Assembly: GCF_001648475.1 (NCBI RefSeq)
Contig: NZ_LXSQ01000019.1
Location: forward strand, 53,056-117,055
Length of the DNA stretch: 64,000 bases
Direction of reading: 5' to 3'
Source of the DNA: Eikenella halliae
Lineage (GTDB): Bacteria > Pseudomonadota > Gammaproteobacteria > Burkholderiales > Neisseriaceae
Shown here: one piece after another, positions 41,886 through 52,175 of the stretch
Layout of the letters: every line of letters begins with the position of its first letter
How positions within the stretch are numbered: position 1 is the stretch's first letter
The notes under the pieces: generated by a model
Databases searched by the model: none
The model's input: only the letters and a program-made list of their open reading frames with translations
Told to the model about the DNA's origin: nothing
Translations under genes and position numbers: made by a program

Positions 41886-42027
41886 CGAAACCTCAGTCTG
41901 TTTCGTAAAAACTCGCCTTCTCTTCGAAAACCTCGGTCCGCTCCGTAGAGACTCGGCTTCCCTTCAGAAACCTCGTTTTAGCTTCGCAGAAACTCGCCTT
42001 CCTTCGGAAGCCTCGTTTTCAGGTAGC
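41886..42027. repeat. Cluster of CTTCGCAGAAACTCG-type degenerate repeats beside an uptake sequence
   Basis: Imperfect repeats of about 20 bases, such as GAAACCTCGTTTTAGCTTCG and ACTCGGCTTCCCTTC, run into TTTTCAGGTAGCC. Similar clusters occur at 56461, 61126 and 61914, always next to an uptake sequence. Confidence 0.6.
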
Positions 42028-42048
42028 CTTTATCAGACTCTGCCCTAT

Positions 42049-43908
42049 TCACGCCATATCTTCCACCCGCTGGCCGGTGAGGGCGCGCTGGATGTTGCGA
42101 TCCATGCGTTTGGCAGCAAAATCGTCGGTGTCGGCGGCAAGGGTGGCGGTGGCGTTGCGGATGGGGTTGGCTTCGGCTTCGGGGAGCAGGCTTTGCAGGG
42201 TGGAGATTTGGGCGCGGATAGCGGCAAGGCTGCTCTCATCGAGCAGGTCGCCATCCAGCTCCAGCGCGGCCTCCACTGCATCAATCAGGCTTTCGGCTTC
42301 CACCACGGCTTCAGCACGGGCACGGGCGGCGGCATCGCCTCCGGCGTGGCTGATGCTGTCGGACAACATTTTGGTGATGGTTTCGTCGTCGAGGCCGTAG
42401 GAGGGTTTCACTTCGATTTGCGCCTGCACGCCGGTGGTTTGCTCGCGGGCGGACACGGAAAGCAGGCCGTCGGCATCGATTTGGAAGGTTACGCGGATGC
42501 GGGCGGCACCGGCCACCATCGGTGGTATGCCGCGCAGGGTGAATTTGGCGAGGCTGCGGCAGTCGACCACCAGTTCGCGCTCGCCCTGCACCACGTGGAT
42601 GGTCATGGCGGTTTGGCCGTCTTTGAAGGTGGTGAATTCTTGGGCGCGGGCGGTGGGCAGGGTGCTGTTGCGCGGGATGATTTTTTCAGCCAGCCCGCCG
42701 TAGGTTTCGAGGCCGAGCGAGAGGGGGGTAACGTCGAGCAATAGCCAGTCGTTGTCACGCTTGTTACCGGCCAGCACGTCGGCCTGCATGGCGGCGCCGA
42801 GTGCGACCACTTGGTCGGGGTCTAAGTTGGTGAGCGGGGTTTGGCCGAAGAAGTTGGCCACGGCCTGTTGCACATGCAGCATGCGGGTGGCGCCGCCCAC
42901 CATAATCACGCCGCCGATATCGCCTTTGCTGATGCCGGCGTCTTTCAACGCCTGTTTCACCGGCACAAGGGTTTGCGCCACGAGGTGCTGGGTGAGGGCG
43001 TGGAATTGGGTGCGGGTCAGGGCGGTGTCGATTTGCGTGCCGTCGCTTAGCACCGCTTGGATACGGCTTTCAGGTAGCCTGCTGAGCTCTTCTTTGGCTT
43101 GGCGCACCAGGCTGAGAAGCAGTCGGCTGTCTTGGGCGTTGGTGATGGAAAGGCGGTTGGCTTCAATCAGGTGGCACAGCACGCGGTGGTCGAAATCGTC
43201 GCCGCCGAGCGCGGAATTGCCGCCGGTGGCCTTCACTTCGAACAGGCCTTTGGAAAGCTGCAACACGGATACGTCAAACGTGCCGCCGCCGAGGTCGTAC
43301 ACCACGAATGTGCCTTCGGCGGCATTATCCAGCCCGTAGGCGATGGCGGCGGCGGTGGGCTCGTTGAGCAGACGCAGCACATTCAGCCCGGCCAGGCGTG
43401 CGGCATCTTTGGTGGCTTGGCGCTGGGCATCATCAAAATAGGCCGGCACGGTGATGACCGCGCCCACCAATTCGCCGCCAAGGCTCTGCTCGGCACGGGC
43501 TTTGAGTGCGCGCAGGATGTCGGCGGATACGTCGATCGGCGTTTTCGCGCCTTGGCGGGTCTGCAGGTCGATTAGTTGGTCGGATTGGCCGAAACGGTAG
43601 GGCAGATGGCTGGTATCGATGTCTTCCAATTTGCGGCCGATCAGGCGTTTGGCGGAGCTGACGGTGTTGGCCGGGTCGGCGGTTTGGCTTTGCAGGGCAG
43701 CCTGGCCGGTGATGATTTGCCCGTCGGCGCCGTAGCGCACCACTGAAGGCAGCAGGAAGCGGCCTTCTTCATCGGGCAGGCAGACGGCATGGCCGCTTTT
43801 CACGGTGGCAACCAGGCTGTTGGTGGTGCCCAAGTCGATGCCGACGGCTAGGCGGTGTTGGTGCGGGGCGGCAGAGAGGCCGGGCTCGGCGATTTGTAGG
43901 AGTGCCAT
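42049..43908 (-). CDS. hscA: Fe-S cluster assembly chaperone HscA
   Basis: 619 residues, Hsp70 type. ATPase domain: AVGIDLGTTNSLVATV, VVYDLGGGTFDVSVLQLSKGLFEV, GGVIMVGGATRMLHVQ. Substrate domain: LLLDVTPLSLGLETYGGLAEKIIPRNSTLPTARAQEFTTF. The long N-terminal LQIAEPGLSAAPHQHRLAV before the first motif is characteristic of HscA rather than DnaK. It helps IscU release its cluster, with HscB. No other isc gene is in the window. The gene is followed by repeats and an uptake sequence. Confidence 0.95.
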   Translation of the reverse strand: MALLQIAEPGLSAAPHQHRLAVGIDLGTTNSLVATVKSGHAVCLPDEEGRFLLPSVVRYGADGQIITGQAALQSQTADPANTVSSAKRLIGRKLEDIDTSHLPYRFGQSDQLIDLQTRQGAKTPIDVSADILRALKARAEQSLGGELVGAVITVPAYFDDAQRQATKDAARLAGLNVLRLLNEPTAAAIAYGLDNAAEGTFVVYDLGGGTFDVSVLQLSKGLFEVKATGGNSALGGDDFDHRVLCHLIEANRLSITNAQDSRLLLSLVRQAKEELSRLPESRIQAVLSDGTQIDTALTRTQFHALTQHLVAQTLVPVKQALKDAGISKGDIGGVIMVGGATRMLHVQQAVANFFGQTPLTNLDPDQVVALGAAMQADVLAGNKRDNDWLLLDVTPLSLGLETYGGLAEKIIPRNSTLPTARAQEFTTFKDGQTAMTIHVVQGERELVVDCRSLAKFTLRGIPPMVAGAARIRVTFQIDADGLLSVSAREQTTGVQAQIEVKPSYGLDDETITKMLSDSISHAGGDAAARARAEAVVEAESLIDAVEAALELDGDLLDESSLAAIRAQISTLQSLLPEAEANPIRNATATLAADTDDFAAKRMDRNIQRALTGQRVEDMA

Positions 43909-44040
43909 GGTGATTGGTGTGTGTTTAGGTGTGGGAATAAGCGGCTATTTTAACATATTGGCCGAGTGCTTCGGTCGGAATTAAGTTTTCAGGTAGCCTC
44001 AAACGGAATAGAGGCTACCTGAAAATCTTGCAGCCAACGC

Positions 44041-44068
44041 AAAAGCCGGCATCTAAGATACCGGCTTT
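44041..44068 (-). terminator. Terminator of the 6S RNA
   Basis: On the minus strand AAAAGCCGG-TATC then GATGCCGGCTTTT, a stem ending in a T-run, seven bases after the 6S RNA. Confidence 0.75.
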
Positions 44069-44074
44069 TAGTAT

Positions 44075-44255
44075 GGGTAACCCCGCGAATGCCGCTTCGG
44101 CTCGATTCGCTTGAACCTTGAATCAAGGTTGGCCACTTCCGGCAGTTTCGGGTACGTCCACCAGGGACGCGCACGCCCACCACTCAATCTGCAGCCTGAA
44201 GCGAAATTATTGGTTCAAAGGAATAGTGTGCCTTCACAAACACCGCAGGGTTATA
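44075..44255 (-). ncRNA. ssrS: 6S RNA
   Basis: About 180 bases directly downstream of zapA, the conserved place of ssrS in gamma- and beta-proteobacteria. The ends pair: TAACCCTGCG at the 5' side with CGCGGGGTTA at the 3' side. The conserved 5' CCCTGCGGTGTTTGTGAAG and the internal block AACCTTGATTCAAGGTTCAAG match E. coli 6S segments in order and position. 6S RNA mimics an open promoter and traps sigma-70 RNA polymerase in stationary phase. The ends are approximate. Confidence 0.85.
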
Positions 44256-44271
44256 AAGAAGAATAATCGGT

Positions 44272-44568
44272 TTATTTTTCCAAATCAAGTGCTTTATCGC
44301 AACTTTCTATCATGGTGCTTATTCTACGCTCAATTTCGCCGATTGCCAAACCGTCTTTCGCGCTCATTTTAAGCAGGTCGTGGGTGAGGTTCAGCGCGGC
44401 CATAATCACGATTTTATCGGTTTCCACAATCCGGCCGGAAGATTGGATGACGCCGATCTTCTGGTTCAGCATATGCACCGCCTGCAGCAGGGTTGCTTTC
44501 TCGCTGTTGGGCGTGCCGATATTGAACTGGCGGCCCAATATGTCCACATTGACTTGTTCGATACTCAT
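44272..44568 (-). CDS. zapA: Cell division protein ZapA
   Basis: 98 residues. N-terminal FtsZ-binding fold (EQVNVDILGRQFNIGTPNSEKATLLQAVHMLN), then a long C-terminal coiled coil (IVIMAALNLTHDLLKM, IGEIERRISTMIESCDKAL). It cross-links FtsZ filaments at midcell. The start overlaps the end of the coiled-coil gene upstream by four bases. 6S RNA follows, the same neighbourhood as in E. coli. Confidence 0.93.
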   Translation of the reverse strand: MSIEQVNVDILGRQFNIGTPNSEKATLLQAVHMLNQKIGVIQSSGRIVETDKIVIMAALNLTHDLLKMSAKDGLAIGEIERRISTMIESCDKALDLEK

Positions 44569-44900
44569 ACGACCTGCTCCTTGGCGGCGGGCACGGGCAA
44601 GCGTTGGAGCAAGGCGCGGATATCGGCGGCACTTTGTTCCAACAGTTTGCGGTAAACGGCATTTTCTTGCTGCAAGGCTTCAATCTGGCCGCTGAGCTCG
44701 CGCTCCATACGCGACATCCTTTCGCTGTAGGCCAGTTGCAAACCGTCCACGGTAGCGCGGTGGTCATGGCGCTGTTTCTGCCATGCGGCATCCATCTCGC
44801 TGATTTTTTTGCTCAGCGCCTGCTTTTCACGCACAGCGGTCTGATAACGGTTCACCAGCGTTTCGATGGAGTTTTGCAAATGTTCGAGTTGATTATTCAT
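44565..44900 (-). CDS. ZapB-like coiled-coil protein
   Basis: 111 residues that are almost all heptad-type coiled coil (LEHLQNSIETLVNRYQTAV, LSKKISEMDAAWQKQ, MERELSGQIEALQQENAVY). Length, composition and position just before zapA fit the ZapB/DUF904-like partners that tie ZapA to the division machinery. It is longer than E. coli ZapB (81 residues). Four-base overlap with zapA implies coupled translation. I am confident of the coiled coil and less sure of the family. Confidence 0.7.
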   Translation of the reverse strand: MNNQLEHLQNSIETLVNRYQTAVREKQALSKKISEMDAAWQKQRHDHRATVDGLQLAYSERMSRMERELSGQIEALQQENAVYRKLLEQSAADIRALLQRLPVPAAKEQVV

Positions 44901-45058
44901 GAATCTGTCTCTTGCTAAATCTCTAGCCGCAAGAAGCGGCAGCCTGGCCGCATTATACTGAAACTTGCGCCATACGGAACAAGCGCCGGGAAAATTTATA
45001 ATTAAATACCTTCCTTAAATCCGCCCGCATTACGATGACAAGATAGGCTAAACGGCGA

Positions 45059-46039
45059 TTATTCGCTGCGGATTTCACGCAGCATCAGCCGCTCGGCCAC
45101 ATCATTCACATCAACACGGCCGTCTAGGAGCTCGTTCAGGATACGCGTAATCGGCATTTCGATGCCGAGTTTGGCCGCTTGTGCGCCCGCTTCGCGGATG
45201 GTGTACACGCCTTCGGCCACATGGCCGAGTTCGGACAAAATCACGGGCAGCGGTTTGCCCTCGGCCAGCTTGAGGCCAACTTGTCGGTTGCGCGAGAGCG
45301 AGCCGGTGCAGGTGAGGATGAGGTCGCCCATCCCGGCCAAACCCATCAGGGTGGTTTGCTTTGCGCCCAAGGCCAGCGCCAGGCGGTTGATTTCGGCCAG
45401 GCCGCGCGTCATCAGGGCGGCGCGGGCGTTGAGGCCGTATTGCAGGCCGTCGGCGATGCCCACTGCGATGGCCATCACGTTTTTCACCGCCCCGCCCACG
45501 CCCACGCCCACCATATCGTCGTTGGCATACAGGCGCAGCACGGCGGAGCTGAGCGCGGCGGCGAGCGGTTCAATCCAGGCTGTGTTGTCGGAAGCGAGGG
45601 TAACGGCGCAGGGCAGCTGTTGCGCCAATTCCTGGGCGAAGCTGGGGCCGGACAGGATGCCGATGCGCGTATTGCCCGGCAGCTCTTCGCGGGCCACCTG
45701 GTGCGGCAGCAGGCCGCTGCCCTGCTCGAAACCTTTGCAGGCGGTGAGCACGGGAATATCGCCCCAGCCCCATTGCCGTATGGTTTGCAGGCTGCCGCGC
45801 AGGCCGGCGGTGGGCGTGGCGATGATGACTAGCTCGGGCTTGGGCGGCGGCGTGTCGGCCACGGCCAGTTGGTCGGGGAAAGGGAAATCTTTCAGGTAGC
45901 CTGAGTTGATGCGCTCGGCACACATGGCGGCGGCATGTTCGGCATCGCGTGTCCACAGGCAAACTTGCTGGCTGTTTTGGGCAAAGTGGATGGCCAGTGC
46001 CGTGCCCCAAGCGCCGGCGCCGATGATGCAGATTTGCAT
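45059..46039 (-). CDS. gpsA: Glycerol-3-phosphate dehydrogenase [NAD(P)+]
   Basis: 326 residues from ATG 46039, giving the nucleotide-binding MQICIIGAGAWGTALAIHFA; an upstream ATG (46090) lies in uptake-sequence DNA. It makes glycerol 3-phosphate from DHAP for phospholipids. Motifs: ACKGFEQGSGLLPHQV, GILSGPSFAQE, VGGAVKNVMAIAVGIADG with the catalytic Lys, LAGMGDLILTCTGSLSRNRQVG, and the C-terminal MPITRILNELLDGR. An in-frame uptake sequence encodes FQVA/GYLK at about residue 53. Next genes upstream are fabF and acpP, so this is a lipid region. Confidence 0.97.
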   Translation of the reverse strand: MQICIIGAGAWGTALAIHFAQNSQQVCLWTRDAEHAAAMCAERINSGYLKDFPFPDQLAVADTPPPKPELVIIATPTAGLRGSLQTIRQWGWGDIPVLTACKGFEQGSGLLPHQVAREELPGNTRIGILSGPSFAQELAQQLPCAVTLASDNTAWIEPLAAALSSAVLRLYANDDMVGVGVGGAVKNVMAIAVGIADGLQYGLNARAALMTRGLAEINRLALALGAKQTTLMGLAGMGDLILTCTGSLSRNRQVGLKLAEGKPLPVILSELGHVAEGVYTIREAGAQAAKLGIEMPITRILNELLDGRVDVNDVAERLMLREIRSE

Positions 46040-46136
46040 GGTGTGCTCCTGTGTTGGTTGCTTGCGATAAAGGCTACCTGAAAACGGCAAACGGGTTTCA
46101 GGTAGCCTTCCTATACATTTGATTCCTGCTTTTCAA

Positions 46137-47384
<1,248 letters not shown>

Positions 47385-47500
47385 GATTGTTTATCTATCC
47401 TTCGGCCTGCCCGAAAGCGGCCGCAATAACAAAACCCCTGCCCTTGGCGGGAAATACGCCGGGGCAGAGGCTGATATTCTGCTGTTAAACCTGCTGCCGA

Positions 47501-47737
47501 TTAGTTGGAGCGGGAAGTAACAAAGTCAATGGCTTGTTGAACGGTAGTGATTTTTTCAGCTTCCTCATCGGGGATGTCGCAGCCGAAAGCTTCTTCCAAA
47601 GCCATTACCAGCTCAACCACGTCCAGAGAGTCGGCGCCCAAATCTTCGCTGAAGGAAGATTCGTTTTTCACTTCGCTTTCGCTCTTACCCAGTTGTTCGG
47701 CAACGATTTTCTTCACACGTTGTTCGATATTTTCCAT
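47501..47737 (-). CDS. acpP: Acyl carrier protein
   Basis: 78 residues, highly acidic. The phosphopantetheine serine is S37 in DLGADSLDVVELVMALEEAF. N-terminal IEQRVKKIVAEQLGKSE and C-terminal IPDEEAEKITTVQQAIDFV are standard. It carries growing acyl chains for FabF and the other FAS II enzymes. RBS AAGGACCCCGCA-type sequence precedes ATG 47737. The 278 bases upstream hold its promoter and one uptake sequence. Confidence 0.98.
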   Translation of the reverse strand: MENIEQRVKKIVAEQLGKSESEVKNESSFSEDLGADSLDVVELVMALEEAFGCDIPDEEAEKITTVQQAIDFVTSRSN

Positions 47738-48015
47738 TGCGGGGTCCTTGTCCTTAAATAAACGGGGAAAAATTTAAAGGTAGTTCTCTAAAAGCGGCAT
47801 TGTAACGGATTTATATGCGTTTTGCTATCCGTGCCCTGCAAGATTCGAGGCTACCTGAAAACAACGGTGCGCATATTAGCATAGCGCACGGCCTTTGCAA
47901 ACTGCGCCAAAAAGCCGATATCAACAGGCAATGGCAGGCATCTGCCTTTATAGTGGGATTTCGGCAGCTGCTGCGGCAGCGGCCAATCAATCCGGCATCT
48001 GCTGCAGCCATGCCG

Positions 48016-50034
48016 CTATTTGCCCACTGTTTGCCGCAAAAATACCAACACGGCAGCCAGCTCGGCGGCCACTTCTTCCTGCGAGGCATTGCCCGCATGG
48101 CCGCCGGCTTCGGGGGCGTAGAGGCGGCTGTTCACACCGATTTCGCGCAGGCGGGCGTGGAATTTAAGCGCATGGGCGGGGTGCACGCGGTCGTCGCTCA
48201 AATTGGTGGTGATGAGGGCGGACGGGTAGGTTTGGTTGTCGTGCAGATTGTGATAGGGCGAAAGTTTTTTCAGGTAGCCTCTATCCGGCTCGGCATCGGG
48301 GTTGCCGTATTCTTCCTGCCACGAAGCACCGGCCAAGAGGTGCGGATAGCGCAACATATCGGTGAGCGGCACTTCGCACACCATGCCGCCGATGCTTTGC
48401 GGGGCGGCACAATAAGCAGCGGCGCACACCAGCCCGCCGTTGCTGCCGCCCTGCAACACGATGCGTTCGGGCGCAGACAAACCGCGTGCAGACAAATCCT
48501 GCGCCACGGCCACCAAATCTTCCACGCTTTTATGTTTGCGTGCCGCGCCTTGGGCGGCAGCATGCCAAGCCGGGCCGAATTCGCCGCCGCCCCGGATGTT
48601 GGCCAACACAAACGCACCGCCCCGTGCAAGCCAATGCCGGCCGATGATGCCCAAATAATGCGGCAATTCCGGCACGCCGAAGCCGCCGTAAGCATACACC
48701 AGCGCAGGCGCGTTCGGTTCGCCGTTGCCCACGTGATAATACGGAATGCGCTCGCCATCGGCCGACACAGCGTGCAACTGCTGCACACCCAACCCATCCG
48801 GATCAAACTGCGCAGGCTGGCGGCGCATCACGCACCACTCCTGCCGCTGCAAATCCAGCGTATAGAGCGTGAGCGGCGAAAGGAAGCTGCTGGCCGCGAT
48901 ATACAGCACATCGCCGCCCCAAGGCTGGTCGGCAAACTCCAGCACACCCGCCCCTTCCAGCGGCAGTTCGGGCACTTCGGCCGGCTGCCATTGCCCCTGC
49001 TGCAAACGCCAAGCCTTGAGGCTACCTGAAACATTATCCAACAAAGTAGCGGCCACAAAATGGCGCGTAGTCTCCACGCCCTCCACCGATTGCCCCGCCT
49101 GCGGCGCAAACAGGCATTGCGCCTGCCCCAACACACCCTTGTTCAGCTTCACCGCCACCAGGCTGCCCGCCGCATAGCTTTGGTTTGCCCGCTGCCAGTC
49201 GTGCTTGAGCAACACCAGCAGCCAACCGCCCAAATAACCGCAGATTTCGCAAGTTTCAGGTAGCCCCAAAGGCAGCAGCGCCCCATCCGAGGCTACCTGA
49301 AAATAACGGCGGCTGAAAAAGCCTGTGCTTTCTTCCAGCAAATCCAGCGGTGCGCCCTGCGCATCCAGATAACGCCAAGCATGCACCCACACCGACTCCG
49401 CCGCCGTTTGCAGCAGCGGCTGCGCTTCCTCAAAGCTCTGCCCGCGCCGCAACAACCACGCCTCGCGCGGATAGCCCGAAGCCGTAAGCTGGCGCTCGTC
49501 CCAAGCCGGGCACACCCACACGCTGTCTTCATCACGCCAGGTAATATGGTTTTTGCCCGCCGGAAAGTGGAAACCGTTGGGCACCACTTGGCGCGTTTCC
49601 AAATCGAATTCCAGCGTAAACGCTGCATCGCCGCCGCACGGGCTGAGCGAGAGCAACACCCGGTTCGGCTGCTCCACATAGTGCGACACGCCATCTAAAT
49701 ACACATCCTCGCCCAGCACCTCATCGAAATCTGCCACCGAAAACAACACCTCCCATTCCGGCAGCCCGGCGCGATACGAAGCCGCACTGCACACGCGGTA
49801 CACGCCCTTCGGAAACTCCTCGCTCTGATAAAAGTGATACATCCGCGCGCGGTGCTCCTGGCAAAACGGAATCTGCTGCTCGTCTTGCAACACCGCCAAA
49901 ATATCGCGGCGCAGCGGCTCGTAATCCGGCTGGCTCTCCAGCCAGGCCTGCGTTTGCGCGTGTTCAGCGGCGACAAAAGCGGCGGTTTCCGGAGCGTTTA
50001 GGTTTTCAAACACGGCATAACGGTCGGCAGACAT
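48016..50034 (-). CDS. Prolyl oligopeptidase family serine peptidase (S9A)
   Basis: 672 residues from ATG 50034; earlier frame is uptake-sequence DNA. A propeller domain (about residues 60-390) with many Trp and Asp turns precedes the alpha/beta-hydrolase domain: ALVYAYGGFGVPELP, FVLANIRGGGEFGPAWH, QGGSNGGLV with Ser531, the Asp in TTNLSDDRVHPAHALKF, and His646 in EAGGHAGNAS. No signal peptide, so cytoplasmic. It cuts short Pro-containing peptides. It ends in a beta-strand and helix (EEVAAELAAVLVFLRQ) as expected. Neighbours are unrelated. Confidence 0.92.
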   Translation of the reverse strand: MSADRYAVFENLNAPETAAFVAAEHAQTQAWLESQPDYEPLRRDILAVLQDEQQIPFCQEHRARMYHFYQSEEFPKGVYRVCSAASYRAGLPEWEVLFSVADFDEVLGEDVYLDGVSHYVEQPNRVLLSLSPCGGDAAFTLEFDLETRQVVPNGFHFPAGKNHITWRDEDSVWVCPAWDERQLTASGYPREAWLLRRGQSFEEAQPLLQTAAESVWVHAWRYLDAQGAPLDLLEESTGFFSRRYFQVASDGALLPLGLPETCEICGYLGGWLLVLLKHDWQRANQSYAAGSLVAVKLNKGVLGQAQCLFAPQAGQSVEGVETTRHFVAATLLDNVSGSLKAWRLQQGQWQPAEVPELPLEGAGVLEFADQPWGGDVLYIAASSFLSPLTLYTLDLQRQEWCVMRRQPAQFDPDGLGVQQLHAVSADGERIPYYHVGNGEPNAPALVYAYGGFGVPELPHYLGIIGRHWLARGGAFVLANIRGGGEFGPAWHAAAQGAARKHKSVEDLVAVAQDLSARGLSAPERIVLQGGSNGGLVCAAAYCAAPQSIGGMVCEVPLTDMLRYPHLLAGASWQEEYGNPDAEPDRGYLKKLSPYHNLHDNQTYPSALITTNLSDDRVHPAHALKFHARLREIGVNSRLYAPEAGGHAGNASQEEVAAELAAVLVFLRQTVGK

Positions 50035-50180
50035 TTTCAGGTAGCCTTTGGCGGGTGGTTGCGGAAGGCGGGCATTGTAGCAGCATTGATGAGGTGGCAA
50101 GAGGAAAGGCTACCTGAAATTTTTAGCTTCGCGGAAACCCGCAAATCTATTTTCAGGTAGCCTGTTCTTATTCAAACAGC

Positions 50181-51518
50181 TTACAGCACGTACCGCGCCA
50201 AATCTTCCTGTTCGGCCACTTCGGCCAGCCGCTCGTCTACATAGGCGGCGGTAATTTGCGTGATGCCTTGCGGGGCGTGGAAGGATACGTCTTCCAGCAG
50301 TTTTTCCAGCACGGTGTGCAGGCGGCGGGCGCCGATGTTTTCGGTTTTCTCGTTCACCTGGAAGGCGATTTCGGCCAGTCGGGTGATGCCGTCGGGGGCG
50401 AAATCGAGCTCTACGCCGTCGGTGGCCAGCAGAGCTTGATATTGCTTGGTGAGACTGGCATCGGTGCTGGTGAGGATGGCTTGGAAGTCTTCCACAGTAA
50501 GGCTGCTCAATTCCACGCGAATGGGGAAGCGGCCTTGCAGCTCGGGAATCAGGTCGCTGGGTTTACTTAAATGGAAGGCGCCGGAAGCGATGAAGAGGAT
50601 GTGGTCGGTTTTAATCATGCCGTATTTGGTTTGCACGGTGGTGCCTTCCACCAACGGCAAAAGGTCGCGCTGCACGCCTTGGCGCGACACGTCGCCGCCG
50701 TGTCGGTTGCTGTCGGCCGCGATTTTGTCGATTTCATCGAGGAACACGATGCCGTGTTGCTCCACAGCGTGCACAGCCTGCTCGCGCAGTTCTTCTTCGT
50801 TAATCAGTTTGGCGGCTTCTTCGTCCAGCAAGAGCTTCATGGCGGCCGCTACTTTGATTTTGTGCGGTTTGGTGCGGCCTTTGCTGAGGTTGGCAAACAT
50901 GTCTTGCAGCTGGCTGCTGAATTCTTCCATGCCGGGCGGGCCCATCACTTGCATGGACGCGGGGGAGGCCTGGCTCAGTTCGATGTTGATTTCTTTATCA
51001 TCCAATTCGCCCCGGCGCAGCATTTCGCGGAATTTTTTGCGAGTGTGGCTTTCGGGCTGCGGTTCGGCCGGTTCGCCTTCGAAGCCGGTTTGCGGCGGAG
51101 GCGGCAAGAGCGCGTCGAGCACGCGATTTTCGGCAGCATCTTGGGCGCGGTCGCGGTTTTTACGCACAGCCTGTTCGCGCAAATTCTTCAGGGCGATTTC
51201 CATCAAATCGCGCACGATGCTGTCGACATCACGCCCCACATAGCCCACCTCGGTGAACTTGGTGGCCTCGATTTTGATAAACGGCGCATTGGCCAGCCGC
51301 GCCAAACGGCGGGCAATTTCGGTTTTGCCCACGCCGGTGGGGCCGATCATCAGGATGTTTTTCGGCACGATTTCGCTTTGCAGCGGCTCGGCCACCTGGC
51401 TTCTGCGGTAGCGGTTGCGCAAGGCCACGGCCACAGCCTTTTTAGCCTGCTGTTGGCCGATGATGTGTTTGTCCAGCTCATGGACGATTTCTTGCGGGGT
51501 CATCACGGAAGTGCTCAT
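50181..51518 (-). CDS. hslU: ATP-dependent protease ATPase subunit HslU
   Basis: 445 residues from ATG 51518, with GGGAG seven bases upstream; an ATG at 51545 adds nine residues without a site. AAA+ unfoldase of the HslUV protease. Walker A IGPTGVGKTEIARRLA, pore loop GYVGRDVDSI, the I domain (about residues 105-240, with PPPPQTGFEGEP), Walker B GIVFLDEIDKIA, and C-terminal QEDLARYVL. The peptidase gene hslV, normally just upstream, is not here; the next gene upstream is rpsP in the other direction. Confidence 0.96.
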   Translation of the reverse strand: MSTSVMTPQEIVHELDKHIIGQQQAKKAVAVALRNRYRRSQVAEPLQSEIVPKNILMIGPTGVGKTEIARRLARLANAPFIKIEATKFTEVGYVGRDVDSIVRDLMEIALKNLREQAVRKNRDRAQDAAENRVLDALLPPPPQTGFEGEPAEPQPESHTRKKFREMLRRGELDDKEINIELSQASPASMQVMGPPGMEEFSSQLQDMFANLSKGRTKPHKIKVAAAMKLLLDEEAAKLINEEELREQAVHAVEQHGIVFLDEIDKIAADSNRHGGDVSRQGVQRDLLPLVEGTTVQTKYGMIKTDHILFIASGAFHLSKPSDLIPELQGRFPIRVELSSLTVEDFQAILTSTDASLTKQYQALLATDGVELDFAPDGITRLAEIAFQVNEKTENIGARRLHTVLEKLLEDVSFHAPQGITQITAAYVDERLAEVAEQEDLARYVL

Positions 51519-51910
51519 AAAACGGCTCCCAAATAGCTTGGTCAAATATAGGGCGGATTAACCTGGTTTTTACGCCAGCATTGGCTTGCCTGGTAGCAAA
51601 AGGCAAGTTAATCCGTCATCACGAATAGCAGGCAAATGGCACCGCCAAGACGAAAATCAAGGGCAGCCGGCTGGTTTGCCCAAAGGTTTGGATTTCAGGT
51701 AGCCTGCTGGCAGGGCAACCGTCAGGGAAAAGGCTACCTGAAAACGGCGCAACCCTGTGCCCAAAGCAAGTCGCTTGCGGCATATCGTCCACCCGATACC
51801 ACGGTAAAACGGTATTTTTTCAACAAATGCTTGCGCCCGCATGGCAAATTACCCTAAAATCCGCTGTTTTCTTATTGATCAAATTTCCCGAAGGAAGAAG
51901 GAATAATAAT
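51519..51910. other. Divergent intergenic region hslU/rpsP
   Basis: 392 bases, no gene. Near hslU two blocks, GGCGGATTAACCTGG and CAAGTTAATCCGTC, look like decayed Correia ends. In the middle is an inverted uptake-sequence pair (51692-51743). TAAAAT at 51852-51857 is a likely -10 box for the rpsP operon. Confidence 0.45.
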
Positions 51911-52159
51911 ATGGTAGTTATCCGTTTTTCGCGCGGCGGCTCCAAGCATTCTCCGTTTTTCAACATCGTGGTAGCCGATTCACGCAACCGTCGTGACGGC
52001 CGCTTCATCGAGCGCGTTGGCTTCTACAACCCCGTAGCCAACGAAAAACAGGAGCGCGTGCGCCTGAACACCGAACGCCTGAACTACTGGGTGAGCCAAG
52101 GTGCGCAAGTAAGCGATGCCGTTGCCCGCTTGGTAAAAGAGCAGCAGAAAGCCGCTTAA
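51911..52159 (+). CDS. rpsP: 30S ribosomal protein bS16
   Basis: 82 residues: MVVIRFSRGGSKHSPFFNIVVADSRNRRDGRFIE-type start and IERVGFYNP motif are typical for bS16, which is needed for 30S assembly. ATG 51911 follows GAAGGAAGAAGGAATAATA. First gene of the rpsP-rimM-trmD-rplS operon, in the standard bacterial order. Confidence 0.98.
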   Translation: MVVIRFSRGGSKHSPFFNIVVADSRNRRDGRFIERVGFYNPVANEKQERVRLNTERLNYWVSQGAQVSDAVARLVKEQQKAA

Positions 52160-52175
52160 TTCTGGAATACCCGCC

